From Mycolicibacterium bacteremicum (GTDB taxonomy: Bacteria; Actinomycetota; Actinomycetes; Mycobacteriales; Mycobacteriaceae), in contig NZ_CALUAE010000021.1 in NCBI RefSeq assembly GCF_943913955.1, positions 19,592 to 83,591 of the forward strand: a DNA stretch of 64,000 bases, in the 5' to 3' direction. The translations under genes were made by a program, and so were the position numbers. Positions 1 through 8,212 of the stretch are shown here, in pieces. The notes beneath the pieces were generated by a model. That model saw nothing but the letters and a program-made list of their open reading frames with translations. It was not told the DNA's origin and searched no databases. Every line of letters begins with the position of its first letter. Position 1 is the first letter of the stretch.

Positions 1-1546
1 CGGGTGTGGACAGCCGCTCGGCCATCACCTCGGCGGTGGCCCTGGCCGCGCGCATCGAGGAGAACAGGCCCAGGGTGCGCCCGCCCGCCGCGGTGATGAG
101 CGCCTCGGTCTCGTCGAGTTGGGCGGCCGACCCGCTGCCGTCACGACCGGGCGGCGGCAGATGCTTTGCCACGTAGAGGATTCCGGACTTGGCGTGGTCG
201 AACGGTGAACCCACGTCGAGCCCCCGCCAGGTGTCGGCCGAGTCGCCGCCGGACAGGCCCCAGGCCGCGGCCATGGCGTCGAAGCTGCCACCCAGCGTCA
301 GCGTCGCCGAGGTGAGCACGGCGGTGGCGCGGGCAAAGAGCCTGGTGCGCAACAGACCCGACACCGACAGCGGCGCCACCCGCAGGATGGCCCGCTTGCC
401 CGCCGCCCCGCGGGTGTTCTCCTCGTGATCCAGCCACACCACATCGACGCGGTCGGGGATGGCGGGACCGAACGAGTCCAGCATGCGGGCGGCGATATCG
501 CCGATCTCGGTGACCGCGGTGACGGCCTCGGTGCGTGCCGCGGCGGCCTGCGGGTCCGACGGCGTGGTGTCGATGGCCGACCGGATCACGAATGCGGCAT
601 CGCGCAGCGCGGTCAGATAGGTGGCCAGTTCGTCGTCGAGGTGGTCGATGCGGCCGGGTTCGGCGTCGTAGATGGCCGAGGCCAGGTTCGCCCCGGCCGC
701 CTCGAAGCGCTCGACGAGTTCGTCGGCCACCAACCGGCCGATCCGCCGCTGGGCGGCGCCCAGCGCGGTGGCCGACAGCTCACCGGTGGCGACGCCGGTG
801 ACCCGGTCGGCGAGTTCGTGCGCCTCGTCGACGACCAGCAGTTCGTGTTCGGGAAGCACCGACGCGTCGGCGATGGCATCGATGGCCAGCAGCGCGTGGT
901 TGGTCACCACGACATCGGCGGTACCCGCCTTGGCGCGTGCCTTCTCCGAGTAGCAGTCGGCGCTGTAGGGGCACCGCGACACCCCGATGCACTCGCGGGC
1001 CGACACGCTGACCTGGCTCCAGGACCGGTCCGGCACGCCCGGGGTCAGCTCGTCGCGGTCACCGGTGTCGGTGTCCGAGGCCCAGGCGGTCAACCGCTGC
1101 ACATCGCGGCCCAGGGCGGTCGCGGCGACCGCGTCGAACAACTCCTCCTGCGGCAGCTCCTCGGCATCGGCGGCGCCGTTGTGGATCTTGTTCAGGCACA
1201 GATAGTTCCCGCGCCCCTTGAGCAGGGCGAAGGTGGGCTTGCGCGGTAACCGCGGGGTCAGCGCGTCGGCCAGTCGCGGCAGGTCGCGGTCGACGAGCTG
1301 GCGTTGCAGCGCGATGGTGGCGGTGGAGACCACCACGGGCTGGCCGGCCGCGACCGCGCGGGCGATCGCGGGCACCAGGTAGGCCAGCGACTTGCCGGTG
1401 CCGGTGCCGGCCTGCACGGCCAGGTGCCTGCCGGTCTCGAATGCCTCGGTGACGGCCTCGGCCATCTGCACCTGCCCGGGCCGCTGAGCACCACCGAGGG
1501 CGTCGACCGCTCCGGCCAGCAGCTCGGTGACGGGAACGTCGGTCAC
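1..1546 (-). CDS. dinG: DinG-type ATP-dependent helicase, 3' part cut by window edge
   Basis: Superfamily 2, XPD/DinG-like DNA helicase, expected to unwind DNA 5' to 3' in repair or R-loop and D-loop removal. The visible 515 residues start at GTG 1546 and carry Walker A AGTGTGKS (residues 46-53), an iron-sulfur domain with one Cys after YL and the cluster ECIGVSRCPYSADC, and the DEAH box (VVDEAHELA) encoded near 815-835. The helicase motifs towards the C-terminus lie beyond position 1. Its start overlaps the pncB stop as GTGA, so the two genes are probably translationally coupled. Matches the position and orientation of Rv1329c. The frame is open to the window edge. Confidence 0.93.
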   Translation of the reverse strand, partial: MTDVPVTELLAGAVDALGGAQRPGQVQMAEAVTEAFETGRHLAVQAGTGTGKSLAYLVPAIARAVAAGQPVVVSTATIALQRQLVDRDLPRLADALTPRLPRKPTFALLKGRGNYLCLNKIHNGAADAEELPQEELFDAVAATALGRDVQRLTAWASDTDTGDRDELTPGVPDRSWSQVSVSARECIGVSRCPYSADCYSEKARAKAGTADVVVTNHALLAIDAIADASVLPEHELLVVDEAHELADRVTGVATGELSATALGAAQRRIGRLVADELVERFEAAGANLASAIYDAEPGRIDHLDDELATYLTALRDAAFVIRSAIDTTPSDPQAAAARTEAVTAVTEIGDIAARMLDSFGPAIPDRVDVVWLDHEENTRGAAGKRAILRVAPLSVSGLLRTRLFARATAVLTSATLTLGGSFDAMAAAWGLSGGDSADTWRGLDVGSPFDHAKSGILYVAKHLPPPGRDGSGSAAQLDETEALITAAGGRTLGLFSSMRAARATAEVMAERLSTP

Positions 1547-2874
1547 GTCGCGGCGACCACCCGGGTGGGCACGGCCGGTTCACCCCTGGAGAGCTTCAGC
1601 CCGTCCCAGGGCAGGCTGGTCAGCCCGGCCGCCATCAGGGTGCGGGCCGCCTGCAGATCGGGCACGGCGACCGGTTCGCCGCCGCGCACCAGCGGGACAC
1701 TCAACGGCCGGGCGGTCAGGCCGGGCTCGATGTCGGGCCGGTGGCCGGCGGGAAAGACGACCTCTTCGATGACGGTTCCCGACGGTTTGGCCACCCGCAC
1801 CGACTCCTTGGCCCCGCCCTGGGATCCCTTCTGCGCACTGCGCTTCTGCACTGGGACGCCGTCGACCTCGACGAGCTTGTAGACCATTCCGGCGGTCGGC
1901 GCCCCGGAACCGGTGACCAGCGAGGTGCCCACGCCGTAGCTGTCCACCGGCTCGGCCCGCAACGCGGCGATGGCGAACTCGTCGAGATCACCGGACACCA
2001 CGATGCGGGTGCCGTGGGCGCCGAGGTCGTCGAGCTGGCGACGGACCTGGCCGGCGAGCACCCCGAGGTCACCGGAGTCGATGCGCACCGCGCCCAGCTC
2101 GGGTCCGGCGACCGCGATGGCGTTGGCCACCCCGGCGGTGATGTCGTAGGTGTCCACCAGCAGGGTGGTCCCCACGCCGAGCGCGTCGACCTGCGCGGCG
2201 AAGGCCGTGCGCTCGGACCGGTCCTGCGCGGCGCGGTCCGCGGTGCCGCCCGGTCCGGTGTGCAGCAGCGTGAAGGCATGGGCGCTGGTGCCCAGGGCGG
2301 GCACGCCGTGGCGGTGTTGGGCGGCCAGGTTCGAGCTGCCGTCGAAGCCGGCGATCCAGGCGGCGCGGGCCGCGGCGACGGCGGCCTGCTCGTGGGTGCG
2401 CCGCGAACCCATCTCGATGAGCTGGCGACCGCTCGCCGCCGAGACCATCCGGGCCGCGGCGGAGGCGATCGCACAGTCGTGGTTGAGCACCGAGAGTGCC
2501 AGCGTCTCCAGGATGACGCACTCGGCGAAGCTGCCGCGCACCGAGAGCACCGGCGAGTTGGGGAAGTACAGCTCACCCTCGGGGTAGCCGTCGATATCCC
2601 CGCTGAACCGGAAGCCCGCCAGGAACCCGCGGGTGTCCGCATCGAGGAAGTCCGCGACGGTCGCCAGGGCGTCCTCGTCGAACGTGAAGTGCGCCAGCGC
2701 ATCCACGAAGCGCCCGGTACCGGCGACCACCCCGTAGCGGCGGCCGTCGGGCAGCCGGCGGGCGAACACCTCGAAGGTGCAGCGGCGCTGCGCCGACCCG
2801 TCGCGCAGCGCCGCGGCGAGCATGGTCAGCTCGTACTTGTCGGTCAGCAGCGCGGTGCTCACGGGGTCGTTCAC
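1543..2874 (-). CDS. pncB: nicotinate phosphoribosyltransferase
   Basis: 443 aa, normal length for the family. Converts nicotinate, PRPP and ATP to nicotinate mononucleotide in the Preiss-Handler NAD salvage pathway, in the cytoplasm. The N-terminus (TALLTDKYELTMLAAALRDG), the central GSRRTHEQAAV segment with the phosphoribosylated-His region, and the VRIDSGDLG and GVGTSLVTG barrel motifs are typical. The homolog is Rv1330c (pncB1). It is first of two genes, running into dinG with a GTGA overlap, and diverges from clpS with a 65-bp shared promoter region. ATG 2874 is the only good start before the divergent gene. Confidence 0.95.
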   Translation of the reverse strand: MNDPVSTALLTDKYELTMLAAALRDGSAQRRCTFEVFARRLPDGRRYGVVAGTGRFVDALAHFTFDEDALATVADFLDADTRGFLAGFRFSGDIDGYPEGELYFPNSPVLSVRGSFAECVILETLALSVLNHDCAIASAAARMVSAASGRQLIEMGSRRTHEQAAVAAARAAWIAGFDGSSNLAAQHRHGVPALGTSAHAFTLLHTGPGGTADRAAQDRSERTAFAAQVDALGVGTTLLVDTYDITAGVANAIAVAGPELGAVRIDSGDLGVLAGQVRRQLDDLGAHGTRIVVSGDLDEFAIAALRAEPVDSYGVGTSLVTGSGAPTAGMVYKLVEVDGVPVQKRSAQKGSQGGAKESVRVAKPSGTVIEEVVFPAGHRPDIEPGLTARPLSVPLVRGGEPVAVPDLQAARTLMAAGLTSLPWDGLKLSRGEPAVPTRVVAAT

Positions 2875-2939
2875 GTCCCCAACCGTATCGGTCCGGTTCC
2901 GATTCGGGCGCGAAGTCGCACCCCGGTAGTCTGTCGGGC

Positions 2940-3242
2940 ATGGTTACCCCAGCGCGGACTCGGCCGGGTACCCGTGAGGACGAGGCCACCGAGAGTCGCG
3001 ATGCGACCGACAGCCCCTGGGTGACGATCGTGTGGGACGACCCGGTGAACCTGATGTCCTATGTGACCTATGTGTTCCAGAAGCTGTTCGGCTACTCCGA
3101 ACCGCACGCCACCAAGCTGATGATGCAGGTGCACACCGAGGGCAAGGCCGTGGTGTCCGCGGGCAGCCGGGAGTCGATGGAGGTCGACGTCACCAAGCTG
3201 CACTCGGCGGGGCTGTGGGCGACCATGCAGCAGGACCGCTGA
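2940..3242 (+). CDS. clpS: ClpS, adaptor of the ClpAP/ClpCP protease
   Basis: 100 aa. ClpS binds N-degron substrates (bulky N-terminal residues) and delivers them to the Clp unfoldase. A disordered N-terminus of about 25 residues is followed by the conserved core PWVTIVWDDPVNLMSYVTYV, which contains the substrate-pocket D-[DP]-N-x-M signature, then FGYSEPHATKLMMQVHTEG and the closing GLWATMQQ. Homolog of Rv1331. It starts a co-directional run (clpS to the rhomboid gene) and is separated by 3 bp from the next gene. Confidence 0.95.
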   Translation: MVTPARTRPGTREDEATESRDATDSPWVTIVWDDPVNLMSYVTYVFQKLFGYSEPHATKLMMQVHTEGKAVVSAGSRESMEVDVTKLHSAGLWATMQQDR

Positions 3243-3245
3243 CAC

Positions 3246-3830
3246 GTGCGCAAATGGAAACGTGTCGAGGGCGCCGACGGCCCGCGATTCCGGTCCTCGC
3301 TGGCCGCGCACGAGGCGGACCTGCTGCGTAATCTGGTCAGCTCGCTGACAGGGATGCTCGAGGACCGCGAATCTGCCGCTCCGACCGATGAACTCAGTGA
3401 ACTCACCGGCATCCGGACCGGCCATTCGGCACCGCCCGAGGACGAGACGATGAAGCGGTTGTTGCCCGACTTCTACCGGGCCCGCACCGAGCACCCGGCG
3501 GGCTCGTCGGCCGCCGACAGTCTCAACAGCGCACTGCGCAGCCTGCACGAACCGGCCATCATCGACGCGAAACGCCAAGCTGCGCAGCGTCTTCTGGACA
3601 CGCTGCCCGACGGCGGCGGGAAGTTCGAGCTGTCCGAGGACGATGCGCAGGCGTGGGCGTCGTCGGTCAACGATGTGCGGCTGGCGTTGGGCACCATGCT
3701 GGAGATCGGTCCCGGCGGGCTGGACCAGCTGCCGGTCGGCCACCCGATGGCCGGTCACCTGGACGTCTACCAGTGGCTGACCGTGCTGCAGGAGTACCTC
3801 GTGCTGGGCCTGCTGGGGCAGAACCGATGA
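3246..3830 (+). CDS. DUF2017 family protein (Rv1332 homolog)
   Basis: 194 aa, starting at GTG 3246 only 3 bp after clpS. A mostly helical, charged cytoplasmic protein with no signal peptide or membrane segment. It begins RKWKRVEGADGPRFRSSLA and contains LLRNLVSSLTGMLEDRE, features of actinobacterial DUF2017. Function is unknown. Constant linkage to clpS and the cysO operon in mycobacteria is established gene-order knowledge. In M. tuberculosis this position is Rv1332, often labelled a possible regulator, but I see no helix-turn-helix. Its stop overlaps the next start (ATGA at 3827). Confidence 0.88.
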   Translation: MRKWKRVEGADGPRFRSSLAAHEADLLRNLVSSLTGMLEDRESAAPTDELSELTGIRTGHSAPPEDETMKRLLPDFYRARTEHPAGSSAADSLNSALRSLHEPAIIDAKRQAAQRLLDTLPDGGGKFELSEDDAQAWASSVNDVRLALGTMLEIGPGGLDQLPVGHPMAGHLDVYQWLTVLQEYLVLGLLGQNR

Positions 3831-4888
3831 CCGACGTCGGCGCCATCACCGATGTCGCCGGTATCCGCGTCGGGCATCATCACCGCATCGACGACGATGT
3901 CACCCTCGGCTCGGGCTGGGCAGCGGGCAGCACCGTCGTACTGGCCCCGGCGGGCACCGTCGGCGCGGTCGACTGCCGCGGCGGCGCGCCGGGCAGCCGC
4001 GAGACCGATCTGCTCGATCCCGCCAACAGCGTGCGCCATGTGGATGCGGTGCTGCTCACCGGTGGGAGTGCCTACGGACTGGCCGCGGCCGACGGCGTGA
4101 TGACCTGGCTGGAGGAGCAGGGCCGCGGTGTCGCGATGGACGGCGGGGAGGTACCGATCGTTCCGGGTGCGGTCATCTTCGATCTGCCGGTGGGCGGCTG
4201 GGGTTGCCGGCCGACCGCCGAGTTCGGTTATGCCGCCGTGCAATCCGCGGCGGACTCCGGTGACAGGGTCGCGGTCGGCAACGTCGGCGCCGGCGCGGGT
4301 GCGCGCGCCGGCGTGCTCAAGGGCGGGCTGGGCACCGCCTCGATCCGGCTGCCCGAGCTGGGGGTCACCGTGGGCGCCGTCGTCGCGGTCAACTCCGGGG
4401 GCAATGTCATCGACCCGGCCACCGGCCTGCCGTGGATGGCCGACCTGATCACCCGGTTCGGCCTGAGCGCCCCACCGGCCGAGCAGATCGCCGAGTTCGC
4501 GGCGCTGGACAAGAAGAGCGGCCCGCTGAACACCACCATCGCCGTCGTCGCCACCGATGCCGCGGTGAGTCCGGCGGGCTGCCGACGCATCGCGATCGCC
4601 GCCCAGGACGGTTTGGCACATGCCATCCGGCCCGCCCACACCCCGGTCGACGGTGACACCGTCTTCGCGCTGGCCACCGGCGCGGTGCAGGTGGCGCCGT
4701 CGGAGAAGGTGCCCACCGCGATGTCGCCGGAGACCGCACTGGTGACCGCGCTCGGTGCCGCCGCGGCCGACTGCCTGGCCCGCGCGGTCCTGGTCGGAGT
4801 GCTGGCCGCCGAGTCGGTCGCCGGAATACCTACCTATCGTGACCTGTTGCCCGGAGCGTTCGCATCTGCAAGAGAGACGGAGTCCTGA
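3827..4888 (+). CDS. P1-family (DmpA/BapA-like) aminopeptidase or hydrolase, Rv1333 homolog
   Basis: 353 aa. I chose ATG 3827, which overlaps the upstream stop, over the longer open frame from 3653 that runs through the DUF2017 gene. The fold belongs to the self-cleaving N-terminal-nucleophile peptidase family P1. Glycine-rich blocks DCRGGAPGSRETDLL, LLTGGSAYGLAAADG and VGAGAGARAG are typical, and GPLNTTIAVVATDA is the expected autoprocessing and nucleophile segment (Thr). Substrates in mycobacteria are not settled. It precedes mec by 1 bp, so it shares the cysteine-synthesis operon, but a direct role there is only inferred. Confidence 0.9.
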   Translation: MTDVGAITDVAGIRVGHHHRIDDDVTLGSGWAAGSTVVLAPAGTVGAVDCRGGAPGSRETDLLDPANSVRHVDAVLLTGGSAYGLAAADGVMTWLEEQGRGVAMDGGEVPIVPGAVIFDLPVGGWGCRPTAEFGYAAVQSAADSGDRVAVGNVGAGAGARAGVLKGGLGTASIRLPELGVTVGAVVAVNSGGNVIDPATGLPWMADLITRFGLSAPPAEQIAEFAALDKKSGPLNTTIAVVATDAAVSPAGCRRIAIAAQDGLAHAIRPAHTPVDGDTVFALATGAVQVAPSEKVPTAMSPETALVTALGAAAADCLARAVLVGVLAAESVAGIPTYRDLLPGAFASARETES

Positions 4889-4889
4889 C

Positions 4890-5309
4890 GTGCTGGTGAT
4901 CCGCGCCGACCTGGTGGACGCCATGGTCGCCCATGCGCGCGCCGACCATCCCGACGAGGCCTGCGGCGTGATCGCCGGCCCGGAGGGTTCGGATCGCCCC
5001 GAGCGTTTCATCGAGATGGTCAACGCCGAGCGGTCCCCGACGTTCTACCGGTTCGACTCCGGCGAGCAGCTCAAGGTGTGGCGTCAGATGGACGACAACG
5101 ACGAGGTCCCGGTCGTCATCTACCACTCGCACACCGCCACCGAGGCCTACCCGAGCCGCACCGACATCTCCTTCGCCTCCGAGCCCGACGCCCACTACGT
5201 GCTGGTCTCGACGCGCGATCCGGAGGCGCACGAACTGCGCAGTTACCGCATCCTCGACGGCGTCGTCACCGAAGAACCTGTCAGCATCGTCGACAACTAC
5301 GAATCCTGA
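4890..5309 (+). CDS. mec: Mec, JAMM zinc protease releasing cysteine from CysO-Cys
   Basis: 139 aa from GTG 4890, 1 bp after the previous stop. The JAMM/MPN+ metal site is visible: Glu23 (PDEACGV), His79-x-His81 (YHSHT), then Ser89-x-x-Asp92. In M. tuberculosis (Rv1334) this hydrolase removes the newly made cysteine from the C-terminus of the sulfur carrier CysO. The order mec-cysO-cysM is kept here, so the same thiocarboxylate-dependent cysteine pathway should operate. Upstream in-frame codons reach 4755 but run inside the P1 peptidase gene, so they are not used. Confidence 0.95.
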   Translation: MLVIRADLVDAMVAHARADHPDEACGVIAGPEGSDRPERFIEMVNAERSPTFYRFDSGEQLKVWRQMDDNDEVPVVIYHSHTATEAYPSRTDISFASEPDAHYVLVSTRDPEAHELRSYRILDGVVTEEPVSIVDNYES

Positions 5310-5320
5310 GAGAGGCCACC

Positions 5321-5602
5321 GTGTCCGTAACCGTGTCGATCCCGACCATCCTGCGCACCCACACCGGCGGGGAGAAGCGCGTCGAAGCCAGCGGGGAGAC
5401 CCTGCAGGCCGTCATCGCCGACCTGGAGTCCAACTATTCGGGGATCTCGGAGCGCCTCATCGACTCCGACAATGCGGGCAAGCTGCACCGCTTCGTCAAC
5501 ATCTACGTCAACGACGAGGACGTCCGGTTCTCCGGCGGATTGGACACCGCGATCGCCGACGGCGATTCGGTGACGATCCTGCCCGCCGTCGCGGGCGGCT
5601 AG
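5321..5602 (+). CDS. cysO: CysO, ubiquitin-like sulfur carrier protein
   Basis: 93 aa, GTG start 5321 behind the AGAGAGG ribosome site. MoaD/ThiS-like beta-grasp protein ending in the required Gly-Gly (PAVAGG). It is adenylated and thiocarboxylated by a MoeZ-type enzyme elsewhere in the genome and donates sulfide to CysM. IYVNDEDVRF and DGDSVTILPAVAGG are the family's conserved strands. Homolog of Rv1335, lying between mec and cysM with gaps of 11 and 2 bp. Confidence 0.95.
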   Translation: MSVTVSIPTILRTHTGGEKRVEASGETLQAVIADLESNYSGISERLIDSDNAGKLHRFVNIYVNDEDVRFSGGLDTAIADGDSVTILPAVAGG

Positions 5603-5604
5603 GC

Positions 5605-6573
5605 GTGCGTTACGACTCGCTGCTGCAGGCCCTGGGGAACACCCCGCTGGTCGGGTTGCAGCGGTTGTCGCCGCGGTGGGACGCGACCGATCAGCAGCCC
5701 CACGTGCGGATCTGGGCCAAGCTGGAGGATCGCAATCCCACCGGATCCATCAAGGACCGGCCGGCGCTGCGGATGATCGAGCAGGCCGAGCGCGACGGGC
5801 TCATCACGCCGGGGGACACGCTGCTCGAACCCACCAGCGGCAACACCGGCATCTCGCTGGCCATGGCGGCCCTGCTCAAGGGCTACCGGATGATCTGCGT
5901 GATGCCGGAGAACACCTCGATCGAACGGCGTCAGCTCCTGGAGCTCTATGGCGCGAAGATCATCTACTCACCCGCCGAGGGCGGTTCGAACACGGCCGTC
6001 GCGCACGCCAAAGAGCTTGCCGCACAGAATCCGTCGTGGGTGATGCTCTACCAGTACGGCAATCCGGCCAACGCGGCCGCGCACTACGAGAGCACCGGCC
6101 CGGAGCTGCTGGCCGATCTGCCCGAGATCACCCACTTCGTCGGCGGGCTGGGTACCACCGGCACCCTGATGGGTACCGGCCGGTTCCTGCGCGAGCACGT
6201 GCCCGGGGTCCAGATCGTGGCCGCCGAGCCGCGCTACGGCGAAGGTGTCTACGCGCTGCGCAACATCGACGAGGGTTTCGTTCCCGAGCTCTACGACCCG
6301 GAGATCCTGACCACCCGCTATTCGGTCGGCGCGTTCGACGCGATCAAGCGCACCCGGGAGCTGGTCCAGGTGGAGGGCATCTTCGCCGGTATCTCCTCGG
6401 GTGCGATCCTGCACGCCGGACTCGGCATGGCGGCCAAGGCGATCAAGGCCGGCGAATCCGCCGATATCGCGTTCACCGTCTGCGATGCCGGCTGGAAGTA
6501 TCTGTCCACCGGCGCCTACGCCGGTAGCCTGGATGACGCGGAGGACGCGTTGGAAGGGCAGTTGTGGGCATGA
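5605..6573 (+). CDS. cysM: CysM, O-phosphoserine-dependent cysteine synthase
   Basis: 322 aa, GTG 5605. PLP enzyme of the beta-substituting cysteine synthase family. Lys50 in NPTGSIKDRPALRM is the Schiff-base lysine, EPTSGNTGISLAMA binds the substrate carboxylate, and GGLGTTGTLMGTGRF is the phosphate-binding glycine loop. In M. tuberculosis (Rv1336) the enzyme uses O-phosphoserine and CysO thiocarboxylate. Genetic linkage to cysO and mec supports the same specificity rather than O-acetylserine. Confidence 0.95.
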   Translation: MRYDSLLQALGNTPLVGLQRLSPRWDATDQQPHVRIWAKLEDRNPTGSIKDRPALRMIEQAERDGLITPGDTLLEPTSGNTGISLAMAALLKGYRMICVMPENTSIERRQLLELYGAKIIYSPAEGGSNTAVAHAKELAAQNPSWVMLYQYGNPANAAAHYESTGPELLADLPEITHFVGGLGTTGTLMGTGRFLREHVPGVQIVAAEPRYGEGVYALRNIDEGFVPELYDPEILTTRYSVGAFDAIKRTRELVQVEGIFAGISSGAILHAGLGMAAKAIKAGESADIAFTVCDAGWKYLSTGAYAGSLDDAEDALEGQLWA

Positions 6574-6583
6574 GGCATCGGCG

Positions 6584-7243
6584 ATGAACCACCCCGTCAC
6601 ACCCGAGTCGAAGCAGAAGCCGGCGTGGGTGGTCGGCGGCATCACCATCGTCGGTTTCGTGGCGCTGCTCTACGTCATGGAGATCGTCGACACCGTCCTG
6701 GGGCACCGTCTCGACCAGGATGGCATCCGCCCGCTGGAGACCGACGGGCTGTGGGGAATCCTGTGGGCGCCGCTGCTGCACGGCGGGTGGCCGCACCTGA
6801 TCGCCAACACCGTGCCCGCCCTGGTGCTCGGCTTCCTGATGACGTTGGCCGGGATGGGGCGATTCCTCGGCGCCACCGCGATCATCTGGCTGCTCGGCGG
6901 GTTCGGCACCTGGCTGATCGGCAACATCGGCGCGCACTGCCCCTATGTGGGCGTGCAGTGCACCACCAACCACATCGGGGCCTCGGGACTGATCTTCGGC
7001 TGGCTGACCTTCCTGATCGTGTTCGGGTTCTTCACCCGAACCGCCTGGGAGATCGTGGTGGGGGTCATCGTCGCCCTGGTCTACGGCGGCATCCTGTTCG
7101 GCGTGCTGCCCGGAGCGCCGGGCGTCTCGTGGCAGGGTCACCTGTCCGGCGCGATCGCCGGGTTGATCGCGGCGTATGTGCTGTCCGGTCCGGAGCGCAA
7201 GGCCCGCGAACGGCGCACCAGCCCGCCCGCGCTGCGCTACTGA
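6584..7243 (+). CDS. rhomboid-family intramembrane serine protease (Rv1337 homolog)
   Basis: 219 aa from ATG 6584, 10 bp after cysM; the frame is open further upstream but inside cysM. About six hydrophobic segments. The rhomboid signature is present: catalytic Ser134 in HIGASGLIFG and His186 in SWQGHLSGAIAG, both placed in membrane helices. Expected to cleave membrane proteins within the bilayer; mycobacterial substrates are largely unknown. In M. tuberculosis the next gene is murI; here it is followed by a 167-bp gap and the Rv1339 homolog. Confidence 0.93.
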   Translation: MNHPVTPESKQKPAWVVGGITIVGFVALLYVMEIVDTVLGHRLDQDGIRPLETDGLWGILWAPLLHGGWPHLIANTVPALVLGFLMTLAGMGRFLGATAIIWLLGGFGTWLIGNIGAHCPYVGVQCTTNHIGASGLIFGWLTFLIVFGFFTRTAWEIVVGVIVALVYGGILFGVLPGAPGVSWQGHLSGAIAGLIAAYVLSGPERKARERRTSPPALRY

Positions 7244-7410
7244 GCGCCGTGTGCTGTTGTGACGTCGACCCAGCGGGGTGGCGCCATGCCGTCTGCGCCG
7301 CGCCGGCGCGGATGCGGGGCGCGCGTCACGGTGCGGACACAAAATGAAACTTGTCGCTCAATGCGGTCATGCTTTCGTCGCTGTGCTGGCGGACGTGGCA
7401 AGCTAGTGAT
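7244..7410. other. intergenic gap at the usual murI position
   Basis: 167 bp between the rhomboid gene and the Rv1339 homolog, without a credible ORF. No piece of a glutamate racemase (for example its N-terminal GVFDSGVGG block) is visible in any frame. The segment around 7285-7335 is GC-rich with short complementary stretches and might act as a weak terminator or a promoter leader. Confidence 0.6.
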
Positions 7411-8178
7411 GTGCGAATCACCGTACTGGGATGTTCCGGCAGTGTTGTCGGCCCCGATTCGCCCGCGTCCGGATATCTGCTGACCGAGCCCGACACCGTG
7501 CCGATGGTCCTGGACTTCGGCGGCGGGGTGCTCGGCGCGCTGCAACGCCACGCCGACCCCGGCTCGGTCAACGTGCTGCTCTCGCACCTGCACGCCGATC
7601 ACTGTCTGGATCTGCCCGGCCTGTTCGTCTGGCGCCGGTATCACCCGAACCCGCCCGAGGGCCGCGCCATGCTGTTCGGTCCGACGCACACCTGGGAACG
7701 GCTGGGCGCCGCGTCGTCGCCGGAGGGCGGCGAGATCGACGATGTCACCGACATCTTCGACATCCAGCCCTGGGTCGACGGACAGGCGGTGCGCCTGGGC
7801 GCGCTGACCGTCGAGCCCCGGCTCGTGTGCCACCCGACCGAGTCCTACGGCATGCGCTTCACCGACCGCGACGGCGTGACGTTCGCCTACAGCGGGGACA
7901 CCGGGATCTGTGATGCGGTGGTCGAATTGGCCCGCGGTGTCGACGTGTTCCTGTGCGAGGCCTCCTGGACGCACTCGCCGGAACGCCCGCCGAACCTGCA
8001 TCTGTCCGGTACCGAGGCCGGTCAGATCGCGGCGCGCGCCGGTGTCGGCGAACTGCTGCTGACCCATATCCCGCCGTGGACCTCGCGCGAGGACGTCATC
8101 AGTGAGGCCAAGGCGGAATTCGACGGTCCGGTGCACGCGGTGGTGTGCGGCGAGACCATCGATGTGACCCGCCACTGA
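7411..8178 (+). CDS. metallo-beta-lactamase-fold phosphodiesterase (Rv1339 homolog)
   Basis: 255 aa from GTG 7411; extension upstream to 7351 has no family support. The zinc motif HLHADH (LLSHLHADHCLDLPG) and downstream FAYSGDTG and LLLTHIPPWT motifs show a metallo-beta-lactamase hydrolase close to the cyclic-nucleotide phosphodiesterase/RNase Z branch. Rv1339 has been reported to hydrolyse cAMP in mycobacteria, so a cytoplasmic cAMP phosphodiesterase is the best guess. Followed 34 bp later by rph. Confidence 0.9.
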   Translation: MRITVLGCSGSVVGPDSPASGYLLTEPDTVPMVLDFGGGVLGALQRHADPGSVNVLLSHLHADHCLDLPGLFVWRRYHPNPPEGRAMLFGPTHTWERLGAASSPEGGEIDDVTDIFDIQPWVDGQAVRLGALTVEPRLVCHPTESYGMRFTDRDGVTFAYSGDTGICDAVVELARGVDVFLCEASWTHSPERPPNLHLSGTEAGQIAARAGVGELLLTHIPPWTSREDVISEAKAEFDGPVHAVVCGETIDVTRH

Positions 8179-8212
8179 GTTGGCTGTCGGGTTACCGCGT
8201 TAGGGTTGGCCG

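Noticed and set aside
425..1249. 274-aa open frame on the plus strand
   Set aside because: Antisense to dinG; low-complexity Gly/Arg/Val composition typical of high-GC shadow frames, no domain.
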